From contig NZ_CP014504.1 in assembly GCF_001590605.1 (NCBI RefSeq), positions 2,728,001-2,792,000 of the forward strand: DNA of 64,000 nucleotides, read 5' to 3'. Below are positions 43,560 to 51,113 of the stretch, piece by piece. This stretch comes from Pedobacter cryoconitis. Lineage in GTDB: Bacteria > Bacteroidota > Bacteroidia > Sphingobacteriales > Sphingobacteriaceae. The stretch's first letter is position 1, and each line of letters opens with the position of its first letter. The position numbers and the translations under genes are program-made. The notes below the pieces were generated by a model. The model saw only the letters and a program-made list of their open reading frames with translations, ran no database searches and was not told the DNA's origin.

Positions 43560-45794
43560 TTAGTTTAATTTAGTCAATTTCAACCTGAGGCTGTTTCCTA
43601 CTACAGAAACTGAGCTTAAGGCCATAGCTGCCCCTGCGATCATCGGATTCAGCAGGAAACCGTTTAACGGATATAATATCCCCGCAGCCAAAGGAATCCC
43701 AATCAGGTTGTATATAAACGCCCAGAATAAATTCTGGCGTATTGTTCTTACTGTAGCTTTTGAGAGCTTCAGGGCCTTAGAAACCTGCCTTAAATCAGAA
43801 GAGATTAAAGTCAGCTTCGCTACATCAATGGCGATATCAGATCCCCTGCCCATTGCAATCGAAAGATCTGCCTGAGCCAGCGCCTGGCTATCATTAATTC
43901 CATCGCCTATCATCGCAACGATTTTGCCCTCCTGTTGCAGACTTTTGACAAAATCTGCTTTTTCTGACGGAAGTACGTCTGCCTTATAGTTTAATATACC
44001 GGCCTGTTTCGCAATCGCAGCCGCTGTAAAGGCATTATCTCCCGTCAGCATATAAACTGTTATCCCTTGCGCCTGCAGCTCTTCTACGGCCTGCTTTGAG
44101 CCCGTCTTAATTTGATCGGAAATTGCAATCACTGCAATCACTTTTTTAATACTGGTAAAAAAGATCACCGTCTTAGCTTCCTGCTGAAACTGATGAACGG
44201 TCTCTTTTATTTTTCCGGGCAATTCTCCATGGGCTTCAGTTAAAATCTTATGGCTTCCTGCAAAATAGGTTTCCCCCTTAAAAACAGCCTCTACTCCTTT
44301 TCCCGTCAAACTTTTAAAATCAGTAATCGAAGCGCCTTTAACACCTGTCCCTTTGATATAACTCACTACAGCTTCGGCCAGCGGATGTTCAGACTGCTGC
44401 TCCACTGCCAGGAAAACACTTAACATTTTACCCTGATCTGAAACCTCATTATCAACCCATTCAATGCCTGTAACTAAAGGCTTACCTTCAGTAATTGTAC
44501 CAGTTTTATCTAAAATGACTGTATCGACTTTATAGCCCGATTCCAGTGCTTCTGCGTCTTTAATCAGTATCCCATGCTCAGCTCCCTTACCAATCCCGAC
44601 CATAATTGCCGTCGGCGTAGCCAGTCCTAAAGCACAGGGACAAGCGATCACCAATACCGTAACCATAGCCATCAATCCCTGGCTCAATTTATATTCCCCA
44701 CCAAACAGCAACCATACTCCTAAAGTACAAACCGCGATAAAAAGAACTATCGGCACAAATATACCAGCGATCTTATCCACTAATTTCTGAACTGGCGCTT
44801 TTGATCCCTGCGCATCCTGAACCAACTTAATGATCTGTGCTAATAAAGTTTCCGCACCAACTTTCTCCGCACGGAATTTAAAACTTCCTTTCTGATTGAT
44901 CGTCCCTGCAAAAACCTGCGCACCCGCCTCCTTCAATACCGCTACAGGCTCTCCGCTGATCATACTTTCATCCACATACGAATGACCTTCATCCAGCACA
45001 CCATCCACCGGAATTTTATCTCCAGGCTTTACCAATAACCGGTCGCCTGCCTTAACTGCCGACACCGCTATTTCCTGCTCCCCATCTTCAGTAACCAGCA
45101 TCACCGTTTTTGGCTGTAACCCAATCAGCTTTTTAATTGCAGAAGAAGTGTTTGATTTTGCATTCTCTTCCAATAGCTTACCCAACATGATAAAAACAAT
45201 CACTACAGCTGCCGCCTCATAATACACATGAGGATGAATCCCTTTAGCATGCCAGAAGTCGGCAAAGAAGGTATTAAACACACTAAAAAGGTAAGAAATA
45301 CCCGTACTCAATGCAACCAGGCTATCCATATTTGCCCGGCCATGCTGTGCCTGTTTATAAGCATTGATAAAAAAATTCTTTCCAAACACAAACAAAACCG
45401 GAGTCGTTAAAGCGAGCATATAATAATTCGCATACGGGATATCCATTAAAAACATTCCGATAATCACTACCGGTAATGTCAGTAATCCAGCCAGAATAGT
45501 CTTTCTTTTCAAAGCACTGTAATTCTGCTGTTGCACCTCTTCCTGCTTTTCCTTACCATTCAGCGCATCCAGGATTAAATCGTACCCCACTGACTGTACT
45601 GCTGCCTGAAACTGTTCTGGCATAATTTTATCCGGCTCATAACTGACCTTTACCTGTTGTGTCGCATAATTTACCTCGGCACTTTGAACACCATCCTGAG
45701 CCTCAATCATAGACTGTACACTGGAAGCACAACCCGCACAGGTCATACCTATTACGGGGAGAGAAATGGTTTGTATGTTCTTTAAATCTGACAT
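43560..45794 (-). CDS. copA: Copper-translocating P1B-type ATPase CopA
   Basis: 744 residues. One N-terminal HMA domain has GMTCAGC (Cys19, Cys22). Eight membrane helices are expected, with the transport motif VIACPCALGLATPT in helix 6. The phosphorylation site is LDKTGTITEGKP, the HP motif is in QSEHPLAEAV, the ATP-binding TGDN and MIGDGINDSQAL are intact. C-terminal YN and MAxSS features (AFIYNLIGIPLA; AGAAMALSSVSVV) mark a Cu(I) exporter. It pumps Cu(I) out of the cytoplasm and heads an operon with an HMA protein and an HMA-AraC regulator. A consensus -7 box lies just upstream. Confidence 0.95.
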   Translation of the reverse strand: MSDLKNIQTISLPVIGMTCAGCASSVQSMIEAQDGVQSAEVNYATQQVKVSYEPDKIMPEQFQAAVQSVGYDLILDALNGKEKQEEVQQQNYSALKRKTILAGLLTLPVVIIGMFLMDIPYANYYMLALTTPVLFVFGKNFFINAYKQAQHGRANMDSLVALSTGISYLFSVFNTFFADFWHAKGIHPHVYYEAAAVVIVFIMLGKLLEENAKSNTSSAIKKLIGLQPKTVMLVTEDGEQEIAVSAVKAGDRLLVKPGDKIPVDGVLDEGHSYVDESMISGEPVAVLKEAGAQVFAGTINQKGSFKFRAEKVGAETLLAQIIKLVQDAQGSKAPVQKLVDKIAGIFVPIVLFIAVCTLGVWLLFGGEYKLSQGLMAMVTVLVIACPCALGLATPTAIMVGIGKGAEHGILIKDAEALESGYKVDTVILDKTGTITEGKPLVTGIEWVDNEVSDQGKMLSVFLAVEQQSEHPLAEAVVSYIKGTGVKGASITDFKSLTGKGVEAVFKGETYFAGSHKILTEAHGELPGKIKETVHQFQQEAKTVIFFTSIKKVIAVIAISDQIKTGSKQAVEELQAQGITVYMLTGDNAFTAAAIAKQAGILNYKADVLPSEKADFVKSLQQEGKIVAMIGDGINDSQALAQADLSIAMGRGSDIAIDVAKLTLISSDLRQVSKALKLSKATVRTIRQNLFWAFIYNLIGIPLAAGILYPLNGFLLNPMIAGAAMALSSVSVVGNSLRLKLTKLN

Positions 45795-45811
45795 CGTTCT
45801 TATTTATGGTA

Positions 45812-45838
45812 CAAAGATAGGTCCTACCCTACCCAAAG
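45812..45838 (-). promoter_or_regulatory. copA: copA promoter with direct repeat
   Basis: On the minus strand TATCTTTG (45819 to 45812) is a perfect TAnnTTTG box 17 bases before the copA ATG. Just upstream are two copies of GGGTA in tandem (GGGTAGGGTAGG), between the -7 box and a TTTG. The repeat could be a regulator site for the linked AraC-type protein, but that is a guess. Confidence 0.55.
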
Positions 45839-45840
45839 AC

Positions 45841-46044
45841 TTACATCATTTTGTTATAAAATTTCATAATTCGGCATCCCCTGGCTTTGCCAATGATCTG
45901 TATATTCACATGAATAGCCCTTTCGCTGCTCAACACACACGACAACATCGTTACCTCCTGCTCAGTAAAACAAAAAGGCATGTAACGTATGCCTCCCCAA
46001 TCAGAATTTGAGGTCACAAATTGTGACCTCAAGTTATTAATTAA
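45841..46044 (-). pseudogene. Remnant of an ORF6N-domain gene
   Basis: About 50 residues reading LRSQFVTSNSDWGGIRY, MPFCFTEQEVTMLSCVL and SSERAIHVNIQII match the central to C-terminal part of the ORF6N domain (usual form: FTEQGVAMLSSVL, SERAIxVNIxIMR). There is no start codon of its own (the frame begins at TTG after a stop), the N-terminal half is missing, and the C-terminal part ends after a few unrelated residues. An apparently complete relative lies at 60555-61022. It is judged a decayed fragment, probably of phage or mobile origin. Confidence 0.65.
46008..46032. repeat. 25-bp perfect palindrome
   Basis: TTGAGGTCACAA and TTGTGACCTCAA form 12-bp perfect arms around a single central A. It lies within the ORF6N remnant, 77 bases upstream of the AGxxN-repeat gene. 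There is no T-run, so it is not a terminator; an operator or a cruciform-forming site is possible. Confidence 0.85.
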
Positions 46045-46108
46045 AAAAAATCAAGTCCACGTAAGGGTAAACCTTAACCATGTTGTCTCTTCCTTAAACA
46101 ACGACAAA

Positions 46109-47194
46109 ATGAATATAAAACTTTACACACTCAACCTGCTAAAAACCATTACCCTAACCCTTTTAACAACTACACTATATGCGCAAACCAAACCATCAAG
46201 AACTCATATCGGATTGATTTATCCCTTAAGTAGTAATGGCAAACACGCCCCATTAGATAGCAACACCTTTTCTCTGAACCTCATTGCGGGCGTTTCCGCA
46301 GCAGAAGACGGCTTTACACTTGCCGGGGTAACCAACGTCATCCACCACAGCGCTAAAGGTGTCCAGATTGCAGGTTTCTCTAACCATATTGGCCAAAAAG
46401 CACAAGGCGTAAGAGTAGCCGGATTTATGAATCTCTCCGGAGAAAGCGAAGGTGCATCAGTTGCTGGTTTCCTCAACAAAGCAGACGACATGAAAAGCGC
46501 ACAAGTAGCCGGCTTTATGAACCTTGCAAAAAAATCAGACGGATTCCAAGTTGCTGGGTTCGCAAACATTGCCCATGACATTAATGGGACGCAAATTGCA
46601 GGTTTTATGAATAAAGCGAAAAACACCTCTTCACAAATTGCAGGGTTCATGAACATTGCGAAAAAAGTCAAAGGCGTACAAGTAGCCGCCTTCCTGAACA
46701 TAGCCGACAGCTCCGACTACCCAATCGGTTTCATTAACCTCATTAAAAACGGTGAAAAAAGTATCGCTGTAACTGTCGATGACAACCTCACCACCCTGAT
46801 ATCCTTCAGATCAGGAGGAAGAATACTTTACGGAATCCTTGGAATAGGCTATAATTTCAGAAACAAAAAAGAAATATATGCAGCCGAAGCGGGCATGGGC
46901 GCACACGTTTACACCTCTCAGGCCTTTCGCTTAAACCTGGAACTCACAGGCCTTACCCTGCAAAACTTCAAAGCTGGAGAATACTTTAAATCTTCCCTCA
47001 GAATTCTTCCTGCATTTAAAATCACTCCTCACCTGGAAATCTTTGGGGGGCCAACCTTCAACTATGTCAATACCAATACAGAAGAAGGAAGAAAATTAAC
47101 AGAGAAATTTATCTCCAAATGGGAAAGTAAAAATGGCAACAGAATACAGGGAATCTATGCAGGCTATACCGCCGGTGTACAATACGTATTCTAA
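46109..47194 (+). CDS. Secreted AGxxN-repeat surface protein
   Basis: 361 residues from the ATG at 46109 (MNIKLYTLNLLKTITLTLLT, signal peptide ending at LYAQT); the longer upstream frame crosses a likely untranslated region. Residues ~60-220 hold ten imperfect ~20-residue repeats of the form xxVAGFMNxAxxxxG, for example VQIAGFSN, VRVAGFMN and SQIAGFMN. The C-terminal third (about 235-361) has alternating strands and ends in YTAGVQYVF, like an outer-membrane barrel terminus. It resembles LA_2272-type surface-repeat proteins. No function is known. It opens an operon with a DUF4833-like protein, an ECF sigma factor, a FecR and a second AGxxN protein. Confidence 0.8.
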   Translation: MNIKLYTLNLLKTITLTLLTTTLYAQTKPSRTHIGLIYPLSSNGKHAPLDSNTFSLNLIAGVSAAEDGFTLAGVTNVIHHSAKGVQIAGFSNHIGQKAQGVRVAGFMNLSGESEGASVAGFLNKADDMKSAQVAGFMNLAKKSDGFQVAGFANIAHDINGTQIAGFMNKAKNTSSQIAGFMNIAKKVKGVQVAAFLNIADSSDYPIGFINLIKNGEKSIAVTVDDNLTTLISFRSGGRILYGILGIGYNFRNKKEIYAAEAGMGAHVYTSQAFRLNLELTGLTLQNFKAGEYFKSSLRILPAFKITPHLEIFGGPTFNYVNTNTEEGRKLTEKFISKWESKNGNRIQGIYAGYTAGVQYVF

Positions 47195-47213
47195 ATATAA
47201 CAAATTTCAACAT

Positions 47214-47786
47214 ATGGCCTCACTCCGCAAAGCCCTTAAAACTACTCAATTCCTATTACTGGTTCTGCTGGCGATGGTCAATCCCTTAAGTGCACAGCCA
47301 GCCGATGAAAAAAAGCATCCCCGAATAGAGAATCTATTATTCTTCGTCCAGAAAAACCCGGATGCCAATACGGTAATCTACGAATTGAACCTTAACAAAG
47401 ACGGTACAATTTGCACACAGGCTCCGGTTAAAGTTTCCTGGATCAAATATGCTGAAGACGGAAAACGAGAAGAACTCAGCAACATAGAAAAGAAATACGT
47501 TTATGGTGTGCAAAGCCAAGACCTGGGAAATGATGAATATAAAATCCATTTAATGGCCTACACTAAATTACCTTTATACCTGAAGCGCTCTCAAACCGAT
47601 AACAAGTACAAAATCTATATCAAAGATGAAGACACCCACTATTTACTAAAAAGAGCATTTATCAAACTCGACAGCTGCTCCTTCTGGTATCCAAAAGTAC
47701 AATACATTGATTTGGTTGCCGTAGATACAGCAAATGGAAGGGAGATTTTACGAAGAATTAATATCAGATCAGAAGCAGAATTCTAA
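47214..47786 (+). CDS. Secreted DUF4833-like protein
   Basis: 190 residues from the ATG at 47214 (MASLRKALKTTQFLLLVLL, signal peptide ending at SAQPA). The longer frame overlaps the upstream gene and is rejected. The body is mostly beta: FVQKNPDANTVIYELNLNKD, then PVKVSWIKYAEDGKREELS, then YKIHLMAYTKLPLYLK and VQYIDLVAVDTANG. This fits my memory of the DUF4833 family, whose role is unknown. It starts 19 bases after the AGxxN gene and ends 22 bases before the sigma factor, so it is probably part of the same operon and acts in the periplasm. Confidence 0.7.
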   Translation: MASLRKALKTTQFLLLVLLAMVNPLSAQPADEKKHPRIENLLFFVQKNPDANTVIYELNLNKDGTICTQAPVKVSWIKYAEDGKREELSNIEKKYVYGVQSQDLGNDEYKIHLMAYTKLPLYLKRSQTDNKYKIYIKDEDTHYLLKRAFIKLDSCSFWYPKVQYIDLVAVDTANGREILRRINIRSEAEF

Positions 47787-47808
47787 TATATTTACAGAGA
47801 CATAAAAC

Positions 47809-48393
47809 GTGGATTTAACCTACCCTGTGAGCTATACCGCACCTATAATTTACGACGACGCAGCTTTTGAACAGCTGTTTAAAGCACACTACAAGGCATT
47901 ACATGTCTATGTGAACACCATGATCCGTGATGAGGAAATGGCAGAAGAAATAGTACAGAACAGATTTATGAAATTCTGGGAAAAACGGGAACTGCTGGAT
48001 ATACAAACTTCTGTTAAAGCCTATTTATACAAATGCGTTCACAATGACACTTTGAATTTTCTGAAGCATGAAAAAGTAAAAATCCGCCATCAGAATTTCA
48101 CGATGCATTCCACTGTCGAAAGTGAACCCGCCTCACACCGGGTAGAATTAAATGAACTAGCATCCAGGATACAAGGAGCTATGGAAGATTTACCCGAACA
48201 ATGCCGGCTTATATTTCACATGAGCAGGTTTGAAGAGTTAAAATACAGAGAAATCGCAGACCAGCTGGGGCTCTCTATTAAAACCGTAGAAACCCAGATG
48301 GGCAAAGCATTAAGGATATTGCGTTTAAAACTGGTCGATTTTTTAGTTCTCCTTTTACTGGGAGTATTGTTTTACAAGGATTTTTTGAATTAA
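47809..48393 (+). CDS. ECF RNA polymerase sigma factor (FecI-like)
   Basis: 194 residues, starting at a GTG (47809). Region 2 spans FEQLFKAHYKALHVYVNTMI to VQNRFMKFWEKRELL, and region 4 covers DLPEQCRLIFHMSRFEELKY, REIADQLGLSIKTVETQM and GKALRILRLKL. A hydrophobic tail (FLVLLLLGVLF) at the C-terminus is common in Bacteroidota FecI-type factors. The fecR-like gene begins 1 base after its stop, the standard sigma/anti-sigma pair. It should direct transcription of this operon or a distant target when released. Confidence 0.93.
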   Translation: MDLTYPVSYTAPIIYDDAAFEQLFKAHYKALHVYVNTMIRDEEMAEEIVQNRFMKFWEKRELLDIQTSVKAYLYKCVHNDTLNFLKHEKVKIRHQNFTMHSTVESEPASHRVELNELASRIQGAMEDLPEQCRLIFHMSRFEELKYREIADQLGLSIKTVETQMGKALRILRLKLVDFLVLLLLGVLFYKDFLN

Positions 48394-48394
48394 G

Positions 48395-49363
48395 ATGAGC
48401 GATAGAGATGAACTTTTAATAAAACATTTATTAGACGAAGCTAGTACAGAAGAAAACACTGAAGTACTGCAATGGATAGCTGAAGATCCGGCTAATCAAG
48501 AATATTACAACCAATTTAAAAAGATTTGGGATACAAGTAAAGTACTGGAACCAAAAAGCACCATAGACGAAGAACAGGCCTGGAAGAATTTTAAAGCTAA
48601 AGTAGCCCCTCCAAATCAACAGGAAGCTAAAGTTGTTCCATTGCGTTATAAATATGGATGGCTTAAAATTGCAGCTATATTTCTCATAGCCGCAGGTCTG
48701 TGGAGTACCTACCGCATTTTTAGCGGTGCAGATTATATTTCGGTTGGTGCCGGAAAAGAAGTCTTGGTCAAAACACTTCCCGACGGATCAACCATCACGA
48801 TGAATAGAAACTCTTTACTAAGTTTTGCCAGTAATTTCACCGATCACCGGGCAATTCGGATGCAAAAAGGAGAAATATTCTTCAAGGTGACACCAAATAA
48901 AGAGAAACCATTTATTATCGACGTAGAGAAAGTAAAAATAAAAGTGGTCGGCACTTCTTTCAATGTGAAATATCTGAACGAACAAACAGAAGTTATCGTA
49001 GAAACAGGAATCGTTAAGGTGAGCATCAGCGGTGCTGATGTTGAACTGCACAAAGGAGAGAAAGTGATTGTTAAAAACGGCACTACTGAATTGAAAAAAG
49101 AGATTAATACCGATCAGCTTTACACTTTCTACCGGAACAAAACGCTAATCCTGAACAATACGCCGCTGTCAAAAGTTATAGAAACATTAAATGACGCTTA
49201 CCAGGTAAATATTGTTATTGAAGATCCGCAAATCAAAAACCTGCTATTGACCACTACTTTTCCAGAAGATTCACTAGACCATATTTTACAGACTATCTGT
49301 GAAACCTTTAATATTAAACAAGTACACAGCGAGGGCAAAATCCTGTTGGTAAACAAATCATAA
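48395..49363 (+). CDS. FecR-family anti-sigma factor
   Basis: 322 residues. A cytoplasmic N-terminal part (~1-85) binds the sigma factor. One membrane helix follows (WLKIAAIFLIAAGLWSTY, about 88-106). The periplasmic FecR domain reads VKTLPDGSTITMNRNSLLSF, IRMQKGEIFFKVTPN and VKVVGTSFNV-like strands, and the C-terminal DUF4974 module is PLSKVIETLNDAYQVNIVIE with TFPEDSLDHILQTICE. It holds the ECF sigma factor inactive until an STN-domain protein in the outer membrane signals. Its last base region overlaps the next start (TAATG). Confidence 0.93.
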   Translation: MSDRDELLIKHLLDEASTEENTEVLQWIAEDPANQEYYNQFKKIWDTSKVLEPKSTIDEEQAWKNFKAKVAPPNQQEAKVVPLRYKYGWLKIAAIFLIAAGLWSTYRIFSGADYISVGAGKEVLVKTLPDGSTITMNRNSLLSFASNFTDHRAIRMQKGEIFFKVTPNKEKPFIIDVEKVKIKVVGTSFNVKYLNEQTEVIVETGIVKVSISGADVELHKGEKVIVKNGTTELKKEINTDQLYTFYRNKTLILNNTPLSKVIETLNDAYQVNIVIEDPQIKNLLLTTTFPEDSLDHILQTICETFNIKQVHSEGKILLVNKS

Positions 49364-51054
49364 TGAACAGGAAATTACTTTTACTGTGCTTCTTATCGGT
49401 CATCACCTGTAAAATCTATGCACAGCAGGACGCTGAAAACTTATCCAGACGCGTCACCATCAAGGTGAAAAATCAAAAAATTGCCGAAGTACTCACTCAA
49501 ATCAGTACTTCCGGCAATTTTTACTTTTCCTACCAGGGTAACTTATTCAACACCGATAGCCTTGTTAACCTTTCCGTCCAAAATACCCCGGTAAGAACCA
49601 TTCTTGACCAGTTATTCAGAGGCAAAATAGATTATAAAGAAAACGGACAGCACATAATTCTGCGTTCAGCAAATTTCCATCTCACCATAGAACCTGACAA
49701 TATCACTACTGCCGAACGTTTATACCTGATTAGTGGATATGTGATCGACACTAAAACAGGTGCCAAAGTTAAACAGGCCAGTGTCTACGAAAAAAGATTG
49801 CTTCAATCTACCTTAACCAATGACGATGGATATTTTAAACTCCGTTTCAAGGGTGATTACAATGAAGTGATCCTCACGGCAAGTAAAGAGGCCTACCGTG
49901 ATACTACGCTGATCTTTCTCTCTAATATTACGATCAAACCCCAGGGTTATGAAGACACGTCTTCGGCACGTAAAAGCAGAGTCAGCAACCTGGTAGAAAA
50001 CATGGGAATCGGAAGATTCTTCGTGTCTTCCAAACAAAGGTTCCAAAGTTTGAACCTCTCAGGTTTTCTGGCGAACAGTCCGTTTCAAGCCTCTCTTACG
50101 CCTGGCTTAAGTTCACATGGAATGATGAGTTCACAAGTCATCAATAAAGCCTCCTTCAATATTTTAGGAGGCTATTCAGCAGGACTGGATGGTATTGAAA
50201 TGGCAGGTTTATTCAATATGGATAAAACAGATGTAAGTATGATACAAATTGCAGGTCTGTTTAATATTGTCGGCGGGTCTGTAAAAGGCGTACAAATGGC
50301 AGGAGCCGTAAACTCAGTTATCGGAAACGTTGATGCGATGCAAGTAGCAGGTCTGGTCAATTATGTCAGAGGAAATACTTCTGGTCTTCAAATGGCCGGT
50401 TTATCTAACCATACCCGCAAAGATTTTAATGGACTACAAATGGCCGGCGCAGGGAACATTAGTAACGGGACTTTGAAAGGTGTACAGATTGCCGGATTAT
50501 TTAATTATGCCAAAACCGTGAAAGGCGTACAGTTTGGATTGGTAAATGTTGCTGACACCTCTTCAGGTTATAGCATCGGTTTGATCAACATCGTTAAAAA
50601 GAATGGCTATCACAAAATCAGTTTGTCCGGTAATGAACTCATTAATGCAAATTTAAGCCTTAAAACGGGAACTAAAAAACTCTATACAATCCTGATGGCC
50701 GGTAGAAATCTCTCAGATACTGCGAAAATTTCTTCTTTCGGTTTTGGGTTCGGACATGAAATACAGCTGAACCCAAAATTAGCCATTGGAGTTGAATATC
50801 TCTCTCAATTTATTTCTACAGGTAAATGGTCTGAGACTTCCAATCTTAATAAGCTACAGCTACACTTACAATATAAAATAGCGAATGGACTAGCTATTTT
50901 TGGTGGCCCCTCCTATTCTATTTATGGCACAGATTACCCACAAGGTTCTGGTGTAAAAGGCTTTAAACAGCAAGTACCGCCCAGTTATGCGCATGCATTC
51001 AATAACACAACCAGTGGCTGGTTAGGATGGAATATAGGAATTACCTTATTTTAA
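49363..51054 (+). CDS. STN - CarboxypepD_reg - AGxxN-repeat outer-membrane protein
   Basis: 563 residues. Signal peptide to about 20 (IYAQQ). An STN (secretin/TonB short N-terminal) domain spans ~28-105 (VTIKVKNQKIAEVLTQIS). A carboxypeptidase regulatory-like beta-sandwich follows at ~128-190 (LISGYVIDTKTGAKVKQASV). Instead of a TonB plug and 22-strand barrel, residues ~270-420 hold about nine AGxxN repeats (EMAGLFNM, IAGLFNIV, VAGLVNYV, MAGLSNHT), and a strand-rich C-terminus ends LGWNIGITLF. The STN domain is the part that talks to FecR in Bacteroidota trans-envelope signalling. Its ATG overlaps the fecR-like stop codon, so the two are coupled. Confidence 0.85.
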   Translation: MNRKLLLLCFLSVITCKIYAQQDAENLSRRVTIKVKNQKIAEVLTQISTSGNFYFSYQGNLFNTDSLVNLSVQNTPVRTILDQLFRGKIDYKENGQHIILRSANFHLTIEPDNITTAERLYLISGYVIDTKTGAKVKQASVYEKRLLQSTLTNDDGYFKLRFKGDYNEVILTASKEAYRDTTLIFLSNITIKPQGYEDTSSARKSRVSNLVENMGIGRFFVSSKQRFQSLNLSGFLANSPFQASLTPGLSSHGMMSSQVINKASFNILGGYSAGLDGIEMAGLFNMDKTDVSMIQIAGLFNIVGGSVKGVQMAGAVNSVIGNVDAMQVAGLVNYVRGNTSGLQMAGLSNHTRKDFNGLQMAGAGNISNGTLKGVQIAGLFNYAKTVKGVQFGLVNVADTSSGYSIGLINIVKKNGYHKISLSGNELINANLSLKTGTKKLYTILMAGRNLSDTAKISSFGFGFGHEIQLNPKLAIGVEYLSQFISTGKWSETSNLNKLQLHLQYKIANGLAIFGGPSYSIYGTDYPQGSGVKGFKQQVPPSYAHAFNNTTSGWLGWNIGITLF

Positions 51055-51087
51055 AAAACCCCCTTTACCATTATAGTAAAAGGGGTT
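51050..51087 (-). terminator. Terminator of the B12-uptake operon
   Basis: On the minus strand AACCCC-TTTTAC pairs with GTAAAG-GGGGTT around a 7-base loop, then T6 follows. The A-run is on the + side with no T-run for + transcripts, so it mainly serves the minus-strand operon; it may also slow the opposite one. Confidence 0.85.
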
Positions 51088-51113
51088 ACAACACACACAC
51101 AAGATCTTATGAG

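Noticed and set aside
45989..46108. N-terminal extension of the AGxxN protein starting at 45989
   Set aside because: The extension crosses the palindrome, has no signal-peptide character, and the ATG at 46109 is followed at once by a clear signal peptide.
47809..51054. Standard iron-siderophore FecI-FecR-FecA unit
   Set aside because: The STN protein has no TonB plug or barrel region, and no siderophore genes are nearby.
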